In this document: positions 26,014 through 33,613 of the stretch, in pieces
Numbering within the stretch: position 1 is the first letter of the stretch
Layout of the letters: each line of letters starts with the position of its first letter
Assembly (NCBI GenBank): GCA_017883285.1
Contig: JADGNV010000013.1
Span: 1-64,000, forward strand
Source: Candidatus Aminicenantota bacterium
GTDB taxonomy: Bacteria > Acidobacteriota > Aminicenantia > Aminicenantales > UBA4085
Length of the DNA stretch: 64,000 nucleotides
Reading direction: 5' to 3'
Translations under genes and position numbers: made by a program
The notes under the pieces: model-generated
Database searches by the model: none
What the model saw: the letters and a program-made list of their open reading frames with translations, nothing else
What the model was told of the DNA's origin: nothing

Positions 26014-26106
26014 GAGATTGCCACGCTCCCTTCGGTCGCTCGCAATGACAAGCAACATGTCATTGCGAGCCATCGCGCGCTTGCGCGGTGACGAAGCAAT
26101 CTCCTC
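26014..26106. repeat. Family A repeats (tandem, opposite orientations)
   Basis: Two family A units lie between the rmlC-like gene and rmlA: GAGATTGCCACGC... to TCGCAATGACA, then TGTCATTGCGAGCC... to GAAGCAATCTCCTC. The second unit is roughly the inverse of the first. Confidence 0.8.
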
Positions 26107-26107
26107 T

Positions 26108-26977
26108 TCATTTCGTTTCCGACGCCAGCCGCTTCAAATATTCCCCATAGGCATTCGGAGTATTTTTCGCTTGGCGAAGGAGGGCGTCCCGATCGATATA
26201 ACCCTGGTGGTAGGCGATCTCCTCGGGGCAGGCGATCATCAGGCCCTGCCGGTCCTCGACCGCCTGGACGAAATTCGCCGCCTGGAGGAGCGATTCGTGC
26301 GTCCCGGCATCGAGCCAGGCCACGCCCCGGCCCATGATCTCGACCCGCAGCTCCCCCCGCTTCAGATATTCATGGTTGAGGTCGGTGATCTCGAGCTCGC
26401 CCCGGGATGAGGGCTTCATCTCCGCCGCCCGCCGCGAGACTTCGCCGTCATAGAAATAGATGCCGGGGACCGCGTAGTGGGACCGAGGCTTAGTGGGCTT
26501 CTCCTCGATGTTAACGGCTTTCAAGTTCTTGTCGAACTCGACGACACCGTAGCGTTCCGGGTCCTTGACGGCATAGGCGAACACGACCGCCCCATGCTCG
26601 AGACGGGCCGCGGCTTTGAGCTGCTCGGCCAGCCCGTGGCCGAAGAAGATGTTGTCGCCCAGGATGAGGCAGACCGGCTTCCCGTCGACAAACTCCCGCC
26701 CGACGAGGAACGCGTCGGCCAGCCCGCGAGGCTCGTCCTGGATCTTGTAGGCGAAGGATAGCCCCCACTGCCGGCCGTCGCCGAGCAGGGTCTGGAAGGC
26801 GGGCATCGCCTCGGGGGTCGAGATAACCAGGATTTCCCGGATCCCGGCGAGCATCAGCATGGACAGAGGGTAATAGACCATCGGCTTGTCGTAAACCGGC
26901 AGGAGCTGCTTGCTGACGCTCAGGGTGAGCGGATTGAGCCGCGTCCCCCGCCCTCCCGCCAAGATTATGCCTTTCAT
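26108..26977 (-). CDS. rmlA: Glucose-1-phosphate thymidylyltransferase
   Basis: A 289-residue RmlA that makes dTDP-glucose from dTTP and glucose 1-phosphate. [20 protein letters not shown] and [20 protein letters not shown] are the classic signature, [13 protein letters not shown] carries the metal-binding Asp, and [10 protein letters not shown] is conserved. Length is normal. AAAAGGAAC lies four bases before the ATG. It is the first of the three dTDP-sugar genes and feeds rmlB and, through it, the dTDP-amino-sugar enzymes at 8.3-10.4 kb. Confidence 0.96.
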   Translation of the reverse strand: MKGIILAGGRGTRLNPLTLSVSKQLLPVYDKPMVYYPLSMLMLAGIREILVISTPEAMPAFQTLLGDGRQWGLSFAYKIQDEPRGLADAFLVGREFVDGKPVCLILGDNIFFGHGLAEQLKAAARLEHGAVVFAYAVKDPERYGVVEFDKNLKAVNIEEKPTKPRSHYAVPGIYFYDGEVSRRAAEMKPSSRGELEITDLNHEYLKRGELRVEIMGRGVAWLDAGTHESLLQAANFVQAVEDRQGLMIACPEEIAYHQGYIDRDALLRQAKNTPNAYGEYLKRLASETK

Positions 26978-27090
26978 CGAAGTTCCTTTTTAGGCCGATA
27001 TGGTGTCTTCCCTTGGCGAATCAAGATATATCCCATTGTTCCCAATAAATTTAGCACATAAGAATAATTGAAGCAATTGATAAAGAAGTG

Positions 27091-27252
27091 CCTATCGGCG
27101 CGGGCGGCGGCGGGTTCCTGCTGATCGTGGCCAAGTCGCCTCGGGACGCGCGGACGGTCCGCCGTCTCCTCGAGCAAAAGCCCCCGAACGACCGGGCCCG
27201 GTTCTTCGACTACGAAATCAGCCGCGAAGGGCTGAACGTCACGGTGTGTTGA
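27091..27252 (+). pseudogene. C-terminal remnant of a GHMP sugar kinase (fucokinase/Fkp-like)
   Basis: An open stretch of 53 codons ending at TGA 27250-27252 reads IGAGGGGFLLIVAKSPRD and then RARFFDYEISREGLNVTVC. This matches the extreme C-terminus of GHMP kinases of the L-fucokinase/Fkp type, where GAGGGG is the third conserved motif. No start or remainder is present: the frame has a stop at 27052-27054 and upstream DNA is AT-rich. It overlaps the end of the protease gene on the other strand by 14 bases. It is a scar of a lost sugar-kinase gene, perhaps removed when the sugar genes were exchanged. Confidence 0.7.
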
Positions 27253-28138
27253 ACACCCCCGTATCCACCCATTCCTTCTTCAGCACCGACCAGAAATCCT
27301 CGGCCAGGCCCTGGACTACGTATTCGTAGGGCAGCCAGCCGTATCCCCCGTCGCCCCACGCCTCGCCCCAGGAATTGCGGATGAGAAACGCGCCCTTCGT
27401 CGCGCGGCGGCTCGTCCTGTTCTCGATCTCGATCCGGTCGTCATAGCCGACGGCGTCGACGGCGTGCCCGCCCAGGACGCGCTCGGAGTCGGCGGGATAC
27501 GGGATGGCGCCGCGCTCGTCGGCCATCTCCACGGAGCTGTAGACCGTGAACCCGAACATCGACGGGTGGCCGGCCGCGAGGTAGGAGCGGACGCCGTCGA
27601 GGACGGCGGCAGGACGGGCGGACGGCGGGTCGTGGCGGTAGTACTGCAGGGTCTTATAGTTCTGGGCGAACGCGTAACAAAAAGCCGGCGGCTCCCGGTC
27701 GAATTTCTCCGCGTCGTCGAAATACGGCCAATACTCCTCGGGGGGCACGCCGAAGAGGACCATGGCCCCGACGGTCGTCCGGAGATAGGCGCCCGTGTCG
27801 CCCTTCTGCTTCATCAGGTTGCGGGTCGCCTTGTACAGAAACAGGCGCGAGGCGTCGGTGTGACGGCCGAAGGCCTTCCGCTCGTAGTATTCTATGAGGC
27901 CCGCCCCGGCGTTCGCCGTGCACGAGCCGAGGCTCCGCTGGTCCTCGACGGGAGAGCACCATTCGCGGAGATCGACAGCGGAAGAACGAGCGCGGGGTTT
28001 GCCCGGCTCAGCCGCGCGCTTTTTAAGACCGGTCGGCCGCAGGACTTCGGAAATCGAGGCCGTGGATTCCGTGTAATCCCGAAAATCCGGATAATCCGGA
28101 AGCCAGCCGAAAGACAGGGCGCGAGGATCTAGGGACAT
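27239..28138 (-). CDS. Papain-like (C1 family) cysteine protease
   Basis: A 299-residue peptidase C1A-like protein. The oxyanion Gln and nucleophile Cys are in VEDQRSLGSCTANA, the catalytic His in RVLGGHAVDAVGYDD, and Asn in FLIRNSWGEAWGDGGYGWLP. LPDYPDFRDYT near the N-terminus is typical of bacterial stand-alone C1 proteins. No signal peptide is seen, so it may be cytoplasmic or leave by another route. ATG 28138 is preceded by AGGAGG at good spacing; an in-frame upstream start lacks this. It is divergent from the atp genes and convergent with the sugar-kinase remnant. The biological target is unknown. Confidence 0.88.
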   Translation of the reverse strand: MSLDPRALSFGWLPDYPDFRDYTESTASISEVLRPTGLKKRAAEPGKPRARSSAVDLREWCSPVEDQRSLGSCTANAGAGLIEYYERKAFGRHTDASRLFLYKATRNLMKQKGDTGAYLRTTVGAMVLFGVPPEEYWPYFDDAEKFDREPPAFCYAFAQNYKTLQYYRHDPPSARPAAVLDGVRSYLAAGHPSMFGFTVYSSVEMADERGAIPYPADSERVLGGHAVDAVGYDDRIEIENRTSRRATKGAFLIRNSWGEAWGDGGYGWLPYEYVVQGLAEDFWSVLKKEWVDTGVFNTP

Positions 28139-28249
28139 GAGACAACCCTCCTTTTGCTTATCCCGGAAAATACGGCGAAAGCGCCGGTTCCCGCCACCTT
28201 TCATACGTTTAGTCGGCCGACGGGGATGGTGTTAGAGACGAATCGCTTT

Positions 28250-28278
28250 TTGACAATCCCTTTGCCTCCCCCTACAAT
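28250..28278 (+). promoter_or_regulatory. Near-consensus promoter of the atpZ-atpI-atpB cluster
   Basis: -35 TTGACA (28250-28255), 17-base spacer, -10 TACAAT (28273-28278). The expected start site is about 28285, only one or two bases before the atpZ ATG at 28287, so the transcript would be leaderless or nearly so. Confidence 0.8.
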
Positions 28279-28286
28279 GGTCCCGC

Positions 28287-28493
28287 ATGGATTACCGGAA
28301 ACTGGCCGACATCAGCTCCCTGGCCATGATGCTGCCCGCGTCGATCGCGGTCGGCCTGTTCTTCGGCTACTGGCTGGACAAGTGGCTGGGGACGGATCCC
28401 TGGCTGCTGATGATCATGACCCTGCTGGGGGTCGCCTCGGGCCTGATCAGCCTGATCCGGGGGATCAACAAGTATAAAGATAGCGATGTTTAA
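28287..28493 (+). CDS. atpZ: AtpZ/AtpI-type small F0 accessory membrane protein
   Basis: A 68-residue protein with two membrane helices (about residues 8-30 and 36-58) and the short motif GYWLDKWLGTDPWLL between them, typical of AtpZ/AtpQ proteins encoded at the head of atp operons. The family is linked to F0 assembly and Mg2+ or Ca2+ transport. No ribosome binding site precedes the ATG; the promoter -10 box ends nine bases upstream, so a leaderless message is likely. The next genes are atpI and atpB, separated by a block of repeats. Confidence 0.85.
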   Translation: MDYRKLADISSLAMMLPASIAVGLFFGYWLDKWLGTDPWLLMIMTLLGVASGLISLIRGINKYKDSDV

Positions 28494-28497
28494 AGCA

Positions 28498-28617
28498 AAG
28501 AGGGGGTCCCTCGCTCCGCTCGGGACGACATGGAAAGGGGTCATTGCGAGCGAGCGGAGCGAGCGTGACAATCTCCTCTTAAAAAAGAGGGGGTCCCTTG
28601 CTCCGCTCGGGACTACA
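28498..28617. repeat. Family A repeats (three units in a row)
   Basis: Three adjacent units: GGGGGTCCCTCGCTCCGCTC to GGGACGACA, TCATTGCGAGCGAGCGGAGC to ACAATCTCCTC, then a near copy of the first unit. They fill the gap between atpZ and atpI within the presumed operon. Confidence 0.82.
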
Positions 28618-28640
28618 CCGCACGCCAAAAGGACATAAAC

Positions 28641-29042
28641 ATGCCCGACCCGCAGCCCGATCCCCTGGAAGAGAAGATTCTGAGGCGCATTCCCCTCGAA
28701 GTCATCGCCTTTGCCGCCTTCATCGCCGTCCCGGTCGGGCTCGTCTTCGGGGCGCTCGCCGGCATGTTTTTCCTCGGGGGCGGGGCCCTGGCCGCCGTCG
28801 GCTTCCTGTGGCTCAAGAGCTCGCTCACCCGGGTCTTGGCCAAGGGCAAGGCCCAGGCGCTGCGCTCCGGGGTCCTCCTCTACGGCCTCCGGTTCGTGTT
28901 GATTCTCGGGATGTTTTTCATTATAATCCTCCTCTATCCGAAGAGGCTTTTGGCCTTCGCGGCCGGCTTTTCTTCGGTGATTCCCGTATTTTTGGGCGAA
29001 GCGGTCGTGGCCCTCGCCCGCATGAAGACATGGAAGGTCTAG
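28641..29042 (+). CDS. atpI: ATP synthase subunit I-like membrane protein
   Basis: A 133-residue protein with four predicted membrane helices in two pairs (about residues 22-60 and 78-122), the pattern of ATP synthase protein I. The family helps assemble the c-ring. AAAAGGAC lies upstream of the ATG. Its last 13 bases overlap the atpB start, indicating coupled translation. Sequence conservation in this family is low, so the call rests on length, topology and position. Confidence 0.78.
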   Translation: MPDPQPDPLEEKILRRIPLEVIAFAAFIAVPVGLVFGALAGMFFLGGGALAAVGFLWLKSSLTRVLAKGKAQALRSGVLLYGLRFVLILGMFFIIILLYPKRLLAFAAGFSSVIPVFLGEAVVALARMKTWKV

Positions 29043-29815
29043 AACACAGTCTCGCTATCGTCGAGCTCTTCAACAAGCTCTTCAGCCGTCCGGTTGCGGC
29101 CCTTTTGGCGTTGATCGGCGTCAAAGTCGAGAACCCGGCGAACTGCATCCCCGACTACGTGGTGATGGTCCTCATCGTGGCCGCCTTCTTGACCGTCTTC
29201 CTGGGGCTCGCCGCCCGAAAGCGCCGGATGGTGCCAGGCAAGCTCCAGAGCGTCCTCGAGCTCATCATCATGTTTTTCGAGGGCCAGCTCGTCGAGATCA
29301 TCGGCCCGGAGGGCAAGAAATACTTGCCGATGCTCGGGACGGTGGGCCTCTTCATCTTCTGCTCGAACCTGCTCGGCCTCATCCCGGGGCTCATGTCGCC
29401 GACGAGCAAGCTCAACGTGACCATCGGCTGCGCCCTGACCGTTTTCGTCTATTACCATTACCAGGGGATAAAGTCCCAGGGCGTGCTCAAGTACCTGAAG
29501 CATTTCATGGGGCCCGTCCCGGCGCTCGCCCCGCTCATGATCCCGATCGAGCTCATCAGCCATTTCTCGCGTCCGGTGTCGCTCTCGATCCGGCTCTTCA
29601 GCAACATCTTCGCCGAGGACGTGCTGATCGTGGTCATCGCCTCGATCATCCCCTACTTCCTGCCGCTTCCGTTCATGGCCCTGTCGATCTTCACCGGGTT
29701 CCTGCAGGCGTTCATCTTCATCCTGCTGGCCTGCATCTACATCTCGGGGGCCATCGCGCACGAGGAGGAGCAGGAAGAGCATGCGGACCACGCCCCGGCG
29801 CACGCCGCGGCGTGA
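29030..29815 (+). CDS. atpB: F-type ATP synthase subunit a
   Basis: A 261-residue subunit a, the stator half-channel of F0. YVVMVLIVAAFLTVFLGLAARKR is the first helix; FIFCSNLLGLIPGLMSPTSKLN and LSIRLFSNIFAEDVLIV are the conserved segments, the latter with the essential Arg. The C-terminal FTGFLQAFIFILLACIYISGAI is typical. The ATG at 29030 lies inside the end of atpI; an upstream in-frame extension to 28598 has no support. The C-terminus is rich in His, Glu and Ala (EEEQEEHADHAPAHAAA). Confidence 0.96.
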   Translation: MEGLEHSLAIVELFNKLFSRPVAALLALIGVKVENPANCIPDYVVMVLIVAAFLTVFLGLAARKRRMVPGKLQSVLELIIMFFEGQLVEIIGPEGKKYLPMLGTVGLFIFCSNLLGLIPGLMSPTSKLNVTIGCALTVFVYYHYQGIKSQGVLKYLKHFMGPVPALAPLMIPIELISHFSRPVSLSIRLFSNIFAEDVLIVVIASIIPYFLPLPFMALSIFTGFLQAFIFILLACIYISGAIAHEEEQEEHADHAPAHAAA

Positions 29816-29840
29816 GGGTGGGTGAGGATGTAATGCGCAT

Positions 29841-29886
29841 GAGATTGCCGCGCCGCCCCGCAAGAGCGGGACGACTCGCAATGACA
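29841..29886. repeat. Family A repeat (atpB-atpE)
   Basis: One unit, GAGATTGCCGCGCCGCCCCG to ACTCGCAATGACA, in the 87-base gap between atpB and atpE. Confidence 0.75.
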
Positions 29887-29902
29887 TAAAAAAGGAGTCA
29901 CC

Positions 29903-30250
29903 ATGAATAGAAAAATGAAGGCCCTCGGGTTGTTGGTGTTCTTCGCCCTGGTCGCCGCCGCCCCGCTCCTGGCCCAGGAAGTCGCCGGGCCCAGCGAGAC
30001 GAAGGCTTCCCTCTATAGGCTGTCGATCATCGTCGGCGGGGCGATCATCACCCTCGCCGCGGCCGCGGGCGCGTTCTGCCAGGCCAAGGCCATCAGCAGC
30101 GCCTGCGAAGGCATCTCCCGGAACCCCGGCGCCGCGCCCCACATCCGCTTCCTGCTGCTTCTCGGGCTGATCCTGATCGAAACGCTGGTCATCTACGCCC
30201 TCCTCGTGACGTTCATCATCCTCATGGTGAAGTGGGGTAAGTACACCTAA
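29903..30250 (+). CDS. atpE: F-type ATP synthase subunit c with signal-like N-terminus
   Basis: A 115-residue proteolipid c subunit. Residues 1-25 form a cleavable-looking signal (LVFFALVAAAPLLAQ), then two helices joined by the polar loop SRNPGAA. Gln60 in helix 1 and Glu93-Thr94 with Tyr98 in helix 2 are spaced as the Na+-site residues Gln32, Glu65-Ser66 and Tyr70 of the Ilyobacter c-ring (33 residues between Gln and Glu in both), although Leu replaces Thr67. Na+ coupling is therefore possible but not proved. A good SD (AAAGGAG) precedes the ATG. No b, delta or F1 genes follow, so the rest of the enzyme is encoded elsewhere. Confidence 0.94.
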   Translation: MNRKMKALGLLVFFALVAAAPLLAQEVAGPSETKASLYRLSIIVGGAIITLAAAAGAFCQAKAISSACEGISRNPGAAPHIRFLLLLGLILIETLVIYALLVTFIILMVKWGKYT

Positions 30251-30252
30251 GC

Positions 30253-31131
30253 ATGGCCGCCCCCGTCTTCCAAGTCATCGGCGCGAGCTTTAAAAGGTTC
30301 AACGACGACCGCTGCTTCCGGCACGCCATCGTCGTCTCCTACTTCGCCCTCCTCTGCGCCGTGCCGCTCCTGGCCCTCCTGGCGTTCGTGGCCAACAAGT
30401 TCCTGGGCGACGTGGAGCTCGCCGTCCGCGGCCTTCACCTCTTCAGCGAGGACTTCTTCGCCCGCCTCGACCCCACCTTCTTCGACAAGCTCGACGGCGT
30501 GATCGACAACGTCGGCAACCTGGGCTGGTTCGGGCTAGTGGGCTCGCTCGTGACCGGGAGCTTCCTCTTCTCCAACCTGATCTTCGCCCTCAAGTCCGTT
30601 TTCAAGACGACGGAGAAGAAATCCTTCCTCTACAACCGCGTCCTCGAATATTTCATCATGTTCGTCAGCGCCTCCATCCTCATCCTCTCCCTCTCGATCA
30701 CCTTGGTCTGGACGGCGGCCCACCGGGCGGCGACGGCCAGCGCTTTCGTCCGGGAGTACCTGAACCCGGGGATCATGAAGGTCATCGACAGCGTCGTCGT
30801 CCAGTATCTCATCCCGTTCGTCCTGGGCTTCGTGGTTTTGTTCACCCTCTATCGCATCATTCCCGAAGTGAAGATACGGATGCGGGCTGCGATCGCGGCG
30901 GCAGCCGTCGGGTCGCTGCTCTGGGAGATCTTCAAGAGGATCTTCGTCATTTATGTGGCCAAATTTTCGGTGGTGGGAGTCGTCCTGTCGAAGCTCGTCC
31001 AGGGGACGCTGACCTCGATCATCTTCTTCCTCCTGTGGATCACGTTCTCCGTGGCCATCCTGCTGTGGGGGGCGGAGCTGGCCGTGGTGCTGAATGAAAG
31101 GATGGCAGCAAAGGCGGCGAAAAACGCATAA
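30253..31131 (+). CDS. YihY/BrkB-family inner-membrane protein
   Basis: A 292-residue membrane protein with about six helices. FALLCAVPLLALLAFVANKF is the first, VGSLVTGSFLFSNLIFALKSVFKTTEKKSFL the conserved second part (key VTGSFLFSNLIFALKSVF), and TLYRIIPEVKIRMRAAIAAA with SLLWEIFKRIFVIYV are typical of the BrkB/YihY family. The molecular function of the family is unresolved; it was once thought to be RNase BN. It begins two bases after the atpE stop, so it is probably co-transcribed with the F0 genes, an uncommon association. Confidence 0.88.
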   Translation: MAAPVFQVIGASFKRFNDDRCFRHAIVVSYFALLCAVPLLALLAFVANKFLGDVELAVRGLHLFSEDFFARLDPTFFDKLDGVIDNVGNLGWFGLVGSLVTGSFLFSNLIFALKSVFKTTEKKSFLYNRVLEYFIMFVSASILILSLSITLVWTAAHRAATASAFVREYLNPGIMKVIDSVVVQYLIPFVLGFVVLFTLYRIIPEVKIRMRAAIAAAAVGSLLWEIFKRIFVIYVAKFSVVGVVLSKLVQGTLTSIIFFLLWITFSVAILLWGAELAVVLNERMAAKAAKNA

Positions 31132-31245
31132 TATCGTTGCGAGACGAAAATGGGGACACAGAACCACGATTTCTATTTGCTGACAGAGAGCACGTGTTCT
31201 GTGTCCCCATTTTCTAGGTGTCCTTGCGACAAAGCAACTCCCTCT
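31131..31245. repeat. Family A-like repeat interrupted by a family C element
   Basis: Outer parts (TCGTTGCGAGACG on the left, TTGCGACAAAGCAACTCCCT on the right) resemble the two ends of a family A unit. They are split by the family C inverted repeat at 31147-31213, as if C had inserted into A. Confidence 0.6.
31147..31213. repeat. Family C inverted repeat, copy 1
   Basis: A 67-base element with perfect 18-base arms: AAAATGGGGACACAGAAC at 31147-31164 and its complement at 31196-31213, with 31 bases between. It could also form a strong hairpin with a T-rich end and so act as a terminator after the YihY gene. Confidence 0.85.
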
Positions 31246-31264
31246 GCTAGAGTAGGTTCATAAC

Positions 31265-32299
31265 ATGCGCTTAACGGTCAAGGAGCTGGCGGAACGGCTG
31301 GGCTGCCCCTGCGAAGGCGACGGCGGGACCGTCCTCACGGGAGTCGCCGCCCTGGACAAGGCCGTGGCCGGCCGGGGCGATCTCGTCTTCATGGCCGGGC
31401 CAAAGTTCCGGCCCCTCCTGGAGGCGACGGCCGCGGCCGCCGCGATCCTCCCACCCGGCGAGGCGTTCGACCGGATCCCCGTCCTGCGCGCCGAGAACCC
31501 GCAGCTCGCCTTCGTCCGGGCGACCGGGATCTTCCATCCCGCGGCCAAGCCCGCGCCCGGCGTCCACCCGACGGCCTCAGTCGCGCCGACGGCCCGCCTC
31601 GGCAAGGGCGTTTCGGTGGGCGCGGGCTGCGTCGTCGGCGACGGGGCGGATATCGGAGACGGGACGGTCGTCCACCCGCTGGTGTCGATTTATCCCCGGG
31701 TCAAGGTCGGCGCGGACTGCGTCCTCCATTCCCACGTCTCCCTGCGCGAAGGGGTGACGCTCGGCGAGCGGGTCATTCTCCACAACGGCGTCGTAATCGG
31801 CGGGGACGGCTACGGCTATCTCAAGGGCGGGGACGGCCGCTACGTGAAGATCCCACAGATCGGAACGGTCGTCATCGAGGACGACGTCGAGATCGGGGCG
31901 AATTCGACCGTGGACCGGGCGGCGCTCGGCGAGACGGTGATCCGCCGGGGGACGAAGATCGACAACCTGGTCACGATTGCCCACAACGTCGAGATCGGGG
32001 AGAACGTCCTCCTCGTGGCCCAGGCCGGCATCGCGGGGAGCTCCAAGGTGGGCCGAAACTCGATCCTGAGCGGCCAGGTCGGCGTGCCCGACCACATCGA
32101 GATCGGAGAGAACGTCGTCATCGCCGCCAAGACGGGCGTGACGAACGACATCCCGTCGGGGTCGTTCGTCTCCGGGAGCCCGCACCTCGACGTGCGCGTC
32201 TGGCGCAAGTTCTGGGCCTGCGCTCCGCAGCTCTACGACCTGATCAAGGACGTGAAGAAGCTGAGGGCGCGGGTGGAAGAACTGGAGAAAAAAGATTGA
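31265..32299 (+). CDS. lpxD: UDP-3-O-acylglucosamine N-acyltransferase
   Basis: A 344-residue LpxD, the third enzyme of lipid A synthesis, which N-acylates UDP-3-O-acyl-glucosamine from acyl-ACP. The N-terminal uridine-binding domain ([20 protein letters not shown]) is followed by many hexapeptide repeats and [13 protein letters not shown]. The catalytic His lies in [14 protein letters not shown]. The C-terminal helix ([21 protein letters not shown]) matches the LpxD tail. No other lpx genes are adjacent. It supports a lipid A-containing outer membrane. Confidence 0.95.
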   Translation: MRLTVKELAERLGCPCEGDGGTVLTGVAALDKAVAGRGDLVFMAGPKFRPLLEATAAAAAILPPGEAFDRIPVLRAENPQLAFVRATGIFHPAAKPAPGVHPTASVAPTARLGKGVSVGAGCVVGDGADIGDGTVVHPLVSIYPRVKVGADCVLHSHVSLREGVTLGERVILHNGVVIGGDGYGYLKGGDGRYVKIPQIGTVVIEDDVEIGANSTVDRAALGETVIRRGTKIDNLVTIAHNVEIGENVLLVAQAGIAGSSKVGRNSILSGQVGVPDHIEIGENVVIAAKTGVTNDIPSGSFVSGSPHLDVRVWRKFWACAPQLYDLIKDVKKLRARVEELEKKD

Positions 32300-32300
32300 T

Positions 32301-32345
32301 TGTCATTGCGAGGAACCTCACTCCGGTGAGGTGACGAAGCAATCC
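32301..32345. repeat. Family A repeat next to transposase remnant
   Basis: TGTCATTGCGAGGAACCTCA to GTGACGAAGCAATCCC. Its right end joins directly to the broken transposase reading frame. Confidence 0.75.
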
Positions 32346-32643
32346 CGCACGCTCAAAACTACGCTCGATCTCCGGCCGCTCTATCACGCAAGGAGGAGAG
32401 GATCCGGGCTCATGTGCTCCTGTGCTATCTTTCGCTCCTGCTGGTCCGGATCGCGGAGCACGAGACGGGCGAGACCTGGGACCGAATCCGTCCGAACATG
32501 GACCGTTGTCATCTCGGAGAATTTTCTTCAAAAGATGGGCGCATTTTGCAGCGCACGGAACTGACCTCGGAACAGGTTAACATCTTGAATCGGTTGAAAA
32601 TAGCTCATCCGCCATCGGTCTATAACGTCCAGATAAGCGCCTA
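32344..32643 (+). pseudogene. C-terminal fragment of an IS1634/IS4-type transposase
   Basis: Reading RTLKTTLDLRPLYH and then, after a one-base shift near 32386-32394, KEERIRAHVLLCYLSLLLVR, EFSSKDGRILQRTELTSEQ and NILNRLKIAHPP. This is the familiar C-terminus of IS1634-like DDE transposases. The N-terminal two thirds, including the catalytic residues, are missing. It begins at the end of a family A repeat. It is a decayed insertion sequence; no intact ends are recognisable. Confidence 0.72.
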
Positions 32644-32729
32644 GAACCGTAGGCACACGCCACTTTTTTGATTTTCCCATAACCCCATGATAATCTATCA
32701 GTTAGGACGGGTCGTTAGTCTATGACTGT

Positions 32730-32819
32730 CGAACCCCAGTGAGAGTAACCCCGGCTATGGAGGCGAAAATTACAGATCACGTTTGGACGATTGAAAACAT
32801 TTTAGAATTGATCAATTAA
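32730..32819 (+). pseudogene. Possible second transposase tail fragment
   Basis: A 29-codon stretch reading RTPVRVTPAMEAKITDHVWT and ending at TAA resembles the C-terminal tail common to several transposase families (TPAMA-x-ITDH-x-W). There is no start and nothing upstream in frame. It is too short to assign a family, so the call is tentative. Confidence 0.45.
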
Positions 32820-33111
32820 CAAAAAAAATAAGCCGATTACTTATGGGGGCTATTCTTGGGGAGCCCATGTCGGTCTAAAAGGGCACCCAAGCCATCCTTC
32901 CCAATTCTTGTCTGCTTTGACCCCAATATAGCGGAAAGAGTCCCTTCTGGGAGGATATCTCTTTTTGCTGGAATAAAAGTTACCAAACATCTTCCGTCAA
33001 CAAGTTTATTCATACATACGCCATGAGTCGTATAACGTTTGTCGACCTAACCGTCCTTAATAAGAAGTTTGATTAACTGAAATCCAGAAACAGGGGGAAT
33101 TGACTGATCCG
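32820..33111. other. Gene-free low-GC stretch
   Basis: About 290 bases with stops in all frames that I followed and no similarity I recognise. It lies between transposase debris and a HicB-like gene and has the low GC of foreign DNA. Confidence 0.5.
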
Positions 33112-33429
33112 TCAAGGTCGTAGAAGGGCCTCGGCCATCGGATAAATATAGGGCATAGCAAACGTATTGTTATCCTTAGGACAATGAAATTTTGTTGAAA
33201 TTTCCGTGGGTTTTGTGTGAACCATTTTTATATTATTTTCTGCGAAAAAGCGGGCGCGTTCTCCGACTTCTTCGAGAGTATTTAAATGACAAGTGACTGC
33301 TTCTATGATTCTCTTTTCTGCTTCATGGAGATTTAATGCATAGGTAGAGGTTCCCAATTCTTCACAGAAAGCTACCCATTTTCTTTTTTCTTTCTTAAAT
33401 TTTAGGGTAAAAACCACATATGCTTGCAT
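33112..33429 (-). CDS. HicB-like antitoxin-type protein
   Basis: A 105-residue protein. AYVVFTLKFKKEKRKWVAFCEELGTSTYAL with LHEAEKRIIEAVTCHLNTLEE follows the HicB/UPF0150 fold: a beta strand, a W-V-A-x-C-x-E-L motif, then an amphipathic helix. The C-terminal part lacks an obvious DNA-binding domain. ATG 33429 has AAGGAGG close upstream and an extended -10 (TGATATAAT) at 33452-33460. No HicA-like toxin gene (small, with a GSHH-type motif) is seen beside it, so it may be orphaned. Low GC and flanking transposase debris suggest transfer. Confidence 0.65.
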   Translation of the reverse strand: MQAYVVFTLKFKKEKRKWVAFCEELGTSTYALNLHEAEKRIIEAVTCHLNTLEEVGERARFFAENNIKMVHTKPTEISTKFHCPKDNNTFAMPYIYPMAEALLRP

Positions 33430-33451
33430 GATCCTCCTTCTCTTTGGTTGC

Positions 33452-33460
33452 ATTATATCA
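33452..33460 (-). promoter_or_regulatory. Extended -10 promoter of HicB-like gene
   Basis: On the minus strand TG, one base, then a perfect TATAAT (33452-33457). The -35 region is weak, as often seen with extended -10 promoters. About 25 bases upstream of the ribosome binding site. Confidence 0.6.
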
Positions 33461-33613
33461 CTTCTGCCATGTTAAAAGTTAATAGGCGAAATTTTTCCAT
33501 CTATATATATAGAAACGCCATAATGCGTTATTTTGTTTCATACCCCCTTAAAATTCAAACTGACCCACTACCCGTATCGCCGGAGCGATTCGGGACGACG
33601 CGGCAACCCCCTC

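Noticed and set aside
26974-27177. A 67-codon minus-strand frame upstream of rmlA
   Set aside because: Its translation has no family features and half of it is antisense to the sugar-kinase remnant, which explains the sequence better.
28598-29029. N-terminal extension of atpB upstream of 29030
   Set aside because: The extension is an out-of-frame reading of atpI; subunit a begins normally at the ATG 29030.
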